Below, one piece after another: positions 60,368 through 64,000 of a DNA stretch of 64,000 bases. Positions within the stretch are counted from its first letter, which is position 1, and every line of letters begins with the position of its first letter. The DNA lies in NCBI GenBank assembly GCA_002439165.1, contig DJTE01000030.1:1-64000 (forward strand), written 5' to 3'. The stretch is from Chryseobacterium indologenes (lineage in GTDB: Bacteria > Bacteroidota > Bacteroidia > Flavobacteriales > Weeksellaceae). The notes beneath the pieces were generated by a model. It was not told where the DNA came from. It made no database searches and saw only the letters and a program-made list of their open reading frames with translations. The translations under genes and the position numbers were made by a program.

Positions 60368-61008
60368 ATGAAGGCCATATCTTGTTTTTTATTCGTTGTT
60401 TTCGGCATATTTTGTTTTGCTCAAAAAGAATTTCAACCAAAGGGTTCGAAAATTAATGAAACAGTAGACGGTGATTTGGATGGGGATAAAATTGCAGAGA
60501 AAGTAATTGTTTATGATATTCCAATCAATGACGAATTAGGAGATGTCCGCGAAATACAAATACTAAAGAAAGTCAATAACAAATGGACAATTCTGGAGAA
60601 ATCCCGAAAAGTGATCTTAGGAAGTAAAGACGGCGGAGTGATGGGTGATCCGTATATGGGTACAAAGATAAAAACGGTATTTTAATGATAGAACATTACG
60701 GAGGAAGCAGCTGGAGATGGTCCGATACTGATAAATACAGGTTTCAGAACGGGCATTTTGAATTGATTGGAAATGTTTCAGAATCAGGAAGGATTTTCGA
60801 GTTTTGGGAAACAATAGATTTTAATTTATCTACAGGACAAATTATATATACAAAAGATGTTGAAAATACCAAAGATCCGGAAAACGGTAAAAATGAAACA
60901 GAAAAATTGATAAAAAAAGGAGTAAAAGTTAATTTTCAAAACAGAAATATTACTGATCCTAAGCTTAGATTTAAGCTTCCGAAAACAAAGAAGGAAATCT
61001 ATATTTAA
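60368..61008 (+). pseudogene. Secreted hypothetical protein broken by a frameshift
   Basis: Two frames together make one protein-like chain. The first (60368-60685) has a signal peptide (ends CFAQ) and runs to KTVF then stop. The second (frame of 60685-61008) continues with KNGIL MIEHYGGSSWRWSDTDKY. Reading across, the sequence would be IKNGILMIEHYGGSSWRW if the AAAAA at 60670-60674 had six A. A single lost base in a homopolymer is therefore the simplest explanation. The chain would be about 213 residues, with acidic VDGDLDGDK. A sequencing error or slippage remains possible. Function unknown. Confidence 0.7.
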
Positions 61009-61013
61009 AATAT

Positions 61014-61577
61014 TTAATCTTCTTCAAATTCATTATTCTTCAACAATTCCGCCAATACTTTTTTGGCACGCATCACACGAACTTTTGTATTGGCAACAGA
61101 AATCCCAAGTTCTTCAGCAATCTCCTTAATGCTTTTTTCTTCAAAGAACCTCAGCCTGATAATATCCTGATAATTGGCATCCAGAGATTCAATGGTTTTA
61201 ATGATCTTCTTCTGTTCTTCATCGGAGATCATGAGCTCTTCGGGAGATTTTGCATACTGGTTTTTAACCTCATCAAGATTCTCGGTGGCATCCTGGTTTT
61301 CGCGGCTTCTCTTTCTCCAGAAATCGATGACGGTATTCTGGGCAATGGTAAGTATCCAGGTTTTAAACTGGAAATGAGGATCATAAATATCCAGCTTCGA
61401 CAGCACTTTTGAAAAAACATTCACCGTGATCTCATCTGCATCATTTTCATCTCTTACTTTCTTCATGACAAAAGAGAAGACATCCACCCAAAAAACATTA
61501 ATGAGTCTGGTCTGGGCCTTCTGGTCTTTTTCTTTTGCCTTCTGGATAAGCAGGAATAGCTGTTCGTCGTTCATCAT
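61014..61577 (-). CDS. Sigma-70 family (ECF-type) sigma factor
   Basis: About 187 residues from the ATG at 61577 (MMNDEQLFLLIQKAKEK); an ATG at 61610 adds 11 residues that look non-conserved. Region 2 (about 20-85; DADEITVNVFSKVLSKLDIYDP, TWILTIAQNTVIDFWRK) and region 4 (about 120-175; QDIIRLRFFEEKSIKEIAEELGISVANTKVRVMRAKKVL) are clear. It directs RNA polymerase to a special promoter set. No anti-sigma factor is adjacent on this strand. The gene is divergent from tyrS. Confidence 0.92.
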   Translation of the reverse strand: MMNDEQLFLLIQKAKEKDQKAQTRLINVFWVDVFSFVMKKVRDENDADEITVNVFSKVLSKLDIYDPHFQFKTWILTIAQNTVIDFWRKRSRENQDATENLDEVKNQYAKSPEELMISDEEQKKIIKTIESLDANYQDIIRLRFFEEKSIKEIAEELGISVANTKVRVMRAKKVLAELLKNNEFEED

Positions 61578-61670
61578 TAACAAATATAGCTTTTTAGCCC
61601 GGAACTGCAAAGAGCGGATTCCATTCGAAATTCACCATTTTATCATTTCCTATCATACTTATGAATTTAT

Positions 61671-61678
61671 TATCTTTG
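61671..61678 (+). promoter_or_regulatory. -7 promoter element for tyrS
   Basis: TATCTTTG fits TAnnTTTG perfectly, 29 bases upstream of the tyrS ATG. Confidence 0.6.
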
Positions 61679-61707
61679 CACCGTAAAATTTTAAACAGAA
61701 AATAGAG

Positions 61708-63003
61708 ATGAATTCCTTTATAGAAGAATTAAAGTGGCGTGGTCTTTTTGCCGATATGATGCCGGGAACCGATGAACAACTGAATAAAGAGGTAACTACT
61801 GCATATATTGGTTTTGACCCGACTGCAGATTCTTTGCATATCGGAAGTCTTATCCAGATCAAAATACTGGCTCATTTTCAACAGCATGGGCACAAGCCTG
61901 TTGCATTGGTAGGCGGAGCTACGGGAATGATCGGAGATCCGTCCGGAAAGTCTGCAGAGAGAAACCTTCTGGATGAAGAGACCCTTCTTCATTATGTAGA
62001 CTGTCTGAAAAATCAGCTTTCAAGATTTCTGGATTTTGAAGGAAGCGGACCGAACAAAGCTGAACTGGTGAACAACTACGACTGGATGAAAAATATTTCC
62101 TTCCTGGATTTTGCCAAAAATGTAGGAAAGAATATCACCGTTAATTACATGATGGCTAAAGACTCTGTAAAGAAGAGATTTTCCGGTGAAGGGGGTGCCG
62201 ACGGAATGAGCTTTACGGAATTTACTTATCAGCTGATCCAGGGCTATGATTTCCTCCACTTATATCAGAATAACAATGTAAAACTGCAGATGGGAGGATC
62301 TGACCAATGGGGAAATATCACCACGGGAACAGAACTGATCCGCAGAAAAGCCCAGGGAGAAGCATTTGCATTAACAGTTCCCCTGATCACCAAAGCGGAT
62401 GGTTCTAAATTCGGAAAGTCTGAAAGCGGAGAAAATTACTGGCTGGATAAAAAGAAAACTTCCCCTTATAAATTCTACCAGTTCTGGCTGAACGCTACCG
62501 ATGAAGATGCTGAAAGGTTCATTAAGTTCTATACTTTCTTAGGCAAAGAAGAGATCGAAGCTTTAATTGAAGAACACAAAACTGCAGCTCACGAAAGAAA
62601 ACTTCAGAAAAAACTGGCGGAAGAAGTAACGGTATGGGTACACGGAAGAGAAGAATATGAAAAAGCACTTAAAGCTTCCGAAATTCTTTTCGGACGTTCA
62701 ACCGCTGAAGATCTGGTAAGCCTGGACGAGGAAACCTTCCTTGAAGTTTTTGACGGTGTTCCGCAAAAGGAAATTGCAAAATCTGATGTTTTAGGAATAA
62801 ATATAGTTGATCTTCTTTCTGAAAAATCAGGATTTCTGAAATCGAAAAGTGAAGCTCAGAGAGAAATTAAAGGAAATGCTATCTCTGTAAATAAACAGAA
62901 AATAAATGATACCTATACCGCCGGTGAAGCCGATCTTATCGACGGTAAATTCCTGTTGCTTCAAAAAGGTAAAAAAAGCTATTTTATTGTAAAAGTTCAG
63001 TAA
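61708..63003 (+). CDS. tyrS: Tyrosyl-tRNA synthetase
   Basis: 431 residues. A class I synthetase that attaches tyrosine to its tRNA. HIGS (44-47, in ADSLHIGSL) and the KMSKS-type KFGKS near 235 are present, along with GGATGMIGDPSGK. An S4 RNA-binding domain (about 365-431; KSKSEAQREIKGNAISVNKQKIND) ends the protein. Cytosolic. It has its own promoter and terminator. Confidence 0.98.
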   Translation: MNSFIEELKWRGLFADMMPGTDEQLNKEVTTAYIGFDPTADSLHIGSLIQIKILAHFQQHGHKPVALVGGATGMIGDPSGKSAERNLLDEETLLHYVDCLKNQLSRFLDFEGSGPNKAELVNNYDWMKNISFLDFAKNVGKNITVNYMMAKDSVKKRFSGEGGADGMSFTEFTYQLIQGYDFLHLYQNNNVKLQMGGSDQWGNITTGTELIRRKAQGEAFALTVPLITKADGSKFGKSESGENYWLDKKKTSPYKFYQFWLNATDEDAERFIKFYTFLGKEEIEALIEEHKTAAHERKLQKKLAEEVTVWVHGREEYEKALKASEILFGRSTAEDLVSLDEETFLEVFDGVPQKEIAKSDVLGINIVDLLSEKSGFLKSKSEAQREIKGNAISVNKQKINDTYTAGEADLIDGKFLLLQKGKKSYFIVKVQ

Positions 63004-63023
63004 TACGCTTAACAAAATATGAT

Positions 63024-63053
63024 GAAAAGACTGTGTACAACAGTCTTTTTTTG
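63024..63053 (+). terminator. Rho-independent terminator of tyrS
   Basis: AAAAGACTG and CAGTCTTTT pair, followed by more T. Confidence 0.88.
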
Positions 63054-63067
63054 TTTTCTGTTCCTGT

Positions 63068-63099
63068 AAAAAGAAAACCACGGCATCAAACCGTGGCAT
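63068..63099 (-). terminator. Minus-oriented terminator-like hairpin
   Basis: CCACGG and CCGTGG form a stem with a CATCAAA loop; on the minus strand a TTTTCTTTTT tail follows. No minus-strand gene ends here, so its target is unclear; 63100-63333 holds no recognised gene. Confidence 0.55.
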
Positions 63100-63333
63100 T
63101 CATGAGAAAGTATCGCTTTTAAAGCTCCGTAATCATCACGGCTCTGTATATAAAAAGATGAAAGACCTGTTATCTATGATTTTTTATCTGTTCCGAAACC
63201 TTTACAAAACTATCCGCGGGAGAAACATGTGGCAATCCTTAAAAAAATGTAATTTTTTCTACTGGTTTTTAGGTATTTTTAACAGATAGATTTTTAATTA
63301 TATTCAGCCTTTAAATTCCGAACCGGACTAATT

Positions 63334-64000
63334 ATGAATAGAATACTGTATCTTTTATGCTTTTTGAGCTGTTTCTCTGTACATGCACAGGAACTGTTCC
63401 CGCTTAATGAAAAAAAATATACAGACAGTCTTCAGCAGATCATCAGTGCGCCTGCGGATGGCATTTCCAAAACAGATGCTTATTTTATTTTGTCCGATTA
63501 TTACAGAAATGCAGACAGCACATTAAGTAAAAAGTATCTGGAAAACGGCAGAATATCGGGAGAAAAAGACCCTTTTACCGCTGCCCGTTATTACTACTAT
63601 GAAGGCCAGTATTATTTTGACAGGAATAAAGAGAAGGCTGCAGGCTCCTACCAAAAAGCAATACAGGCACTCTCAAAATTCAAAGGAAGAAAGTCTGATT
63701 TTTATAAGGCTTTATCATGGTACAGCTACGGAATTACCCGAAAAAATAAAGAAGGCTACCCTTACTGTATCAAAATAATGCTTGAAAATAGCATTCCGGC
63801 AGCCGAACCTTACGGAGACACCAAAATGCTTGGCTTTTTATACACTCAGCTGGCTCTCATGCTTACCTATAATGCGGAATTCGGAAAGGCAGACGGGTAT
63901 AATATCAAAGCGATCGACATTCTTGAACAAAAAGCGCCTCACTCTGCTGAGCTCTTCTATGCCTATCTTGGCAGATCAGGAAATTACTGCTATCAGGCCA
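63334..64000 (+). CDS. TPR-containing exported protein, 5' part
   Basis: Starts at ATG 63334 and stays open for 222 codons to the window edge. A signal peptide (about 1-19, ends VHAQ) is followed by repeated helical segments rich in Tyr (ARYYYYEGQYYFDRNKEKAAGSYQKAIQAL), consistent with tetratricopeptide repeats. Proteins of this start in Flavobacteriia often end in a membrane helix plus an HTH or a LytS-type kinase, but the C-terminus is outside the window. It is also possible that it is a plain TPR protein. Confidence 0.8.
   Translation, partial: MNRILYLLCFLSCFSVHAQELFPLNEKKYTDSLQQIISAPADGISKTDAYFILSDYYRNADSTLSKKYLENGRISGEKDPFTAARYYYYEGQYYFDRNKEKAAGSYQKAIQALSKFKGRKSDFYKALSWYSYGITRKNKEGYPYCIKIMLENSIPAAEPYGDTKMLGFLYTQLALMLTYNAEFGKADGYNIKAIDILEQKAPHSAELFYAYLGRSGNYCYQA

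Noticed and set aside
1..64000. rRNA, tRNA, prophage, insertion sequence or integrase
   Set aside because: No cloverleaf, rRNA segment, transposase or integrase motif was seen on either strand; short RNAs cannot be fully excluded by eye.

Overview
The window looks like a chromosome segment of a Flavobacteriia member, most likely Chryseobacterium or a close Weeksellaceae relative. This is judged from protein content and promoter style, not from a database search. The supporting signs are low GC, Bacteroidota-type promoters (TAnnTTTG at -7, once with TTTG 17 bp upstream), the gliding gene gldD, Bacteroidota-type (T6SSiii) TssB/TssC sheath proteins, a TonB-dependent receptor beside a surface lipoprotein, many lipoproteins, and almost no Shine-Dalgarno sequences. 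I see no rRNA, tRNA, CRISPR array, intact insertion sequence or prophage. About 53 genes are called, three of which are broken or cut by the window edge.

Region 1-12.4 kb is almost entirely on the minus strand: an HMG-CoA-synthase-like enzyme, an M1 aminopeptidase, a small unknown protein, a serine hydrolase, a lipoprotein translationally coupled to thyA, a GreA-like protein, a GH13 lipoprotein, a pRiA4b ORF-3-like protein with a very acidic tail, and a PhoR/PhoB-type two-component pair. At 12.5-16.4 kb (plus strand) a TonB-dependent receptor and a beta-helix lipoprotein form a likely uptake pair beside that two-component system. At 16.5-21.7 kb lie a decayed gene, two paralogous amidohydrolases (one with an export signal), an AraC regulator and an ankyrin lipoprotein.

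Region 21.9-34.8 kb holds housekeeping genes: hemL with a glucosaminidase and a D-cysteine desulfhydrase-like enzyme, a hydrolase, an Lrp regulator, a nitronate monooxygenase, a SurA-like chaperone, a PfkB kinase, gldD and mutY. It ends with a lipoprotein and the type VI sheath genes tssC and tssB, without other type VI genes. Region 35-45.4 kb holds two tandem M13 metallopeptidases, a large GH18-deacetylase-glycosyltransferase fusion, cinA and a small acidic protein.

Region 45.7-55.0 kb is the most interesting part. A LytS/LytTR-type kinase and regulator lie in a minus-strand gene run with two poorly known genes. A pair of TTTCACCAAGT-like boxes at exact 21-bp spacing stands upstream of the kinase, upstream of a SIMPL-domain protein, and upstream of a DUF4139 plus VWA operon, each time about 27-28 bp from a -7 element. 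This suggests a self-contained envelope regulon. The remainder (55-64 kb) holds an FAD oxidoreductase, a SpoIIAA-like protein, an MFS exporter divergent from an AraC regulator, lipA, a frameshifted secreted protein, a sigma factor, tyrS and the start of a TPR protein.

Intergenic DNA carries several repeat types: a dispersed repeat of about 70-95 bp (three copies), TCTGCGAGA-rich tracts, REP-like palindromes, a 15-bp tandem repeat and a 7-bp tandem repeat.
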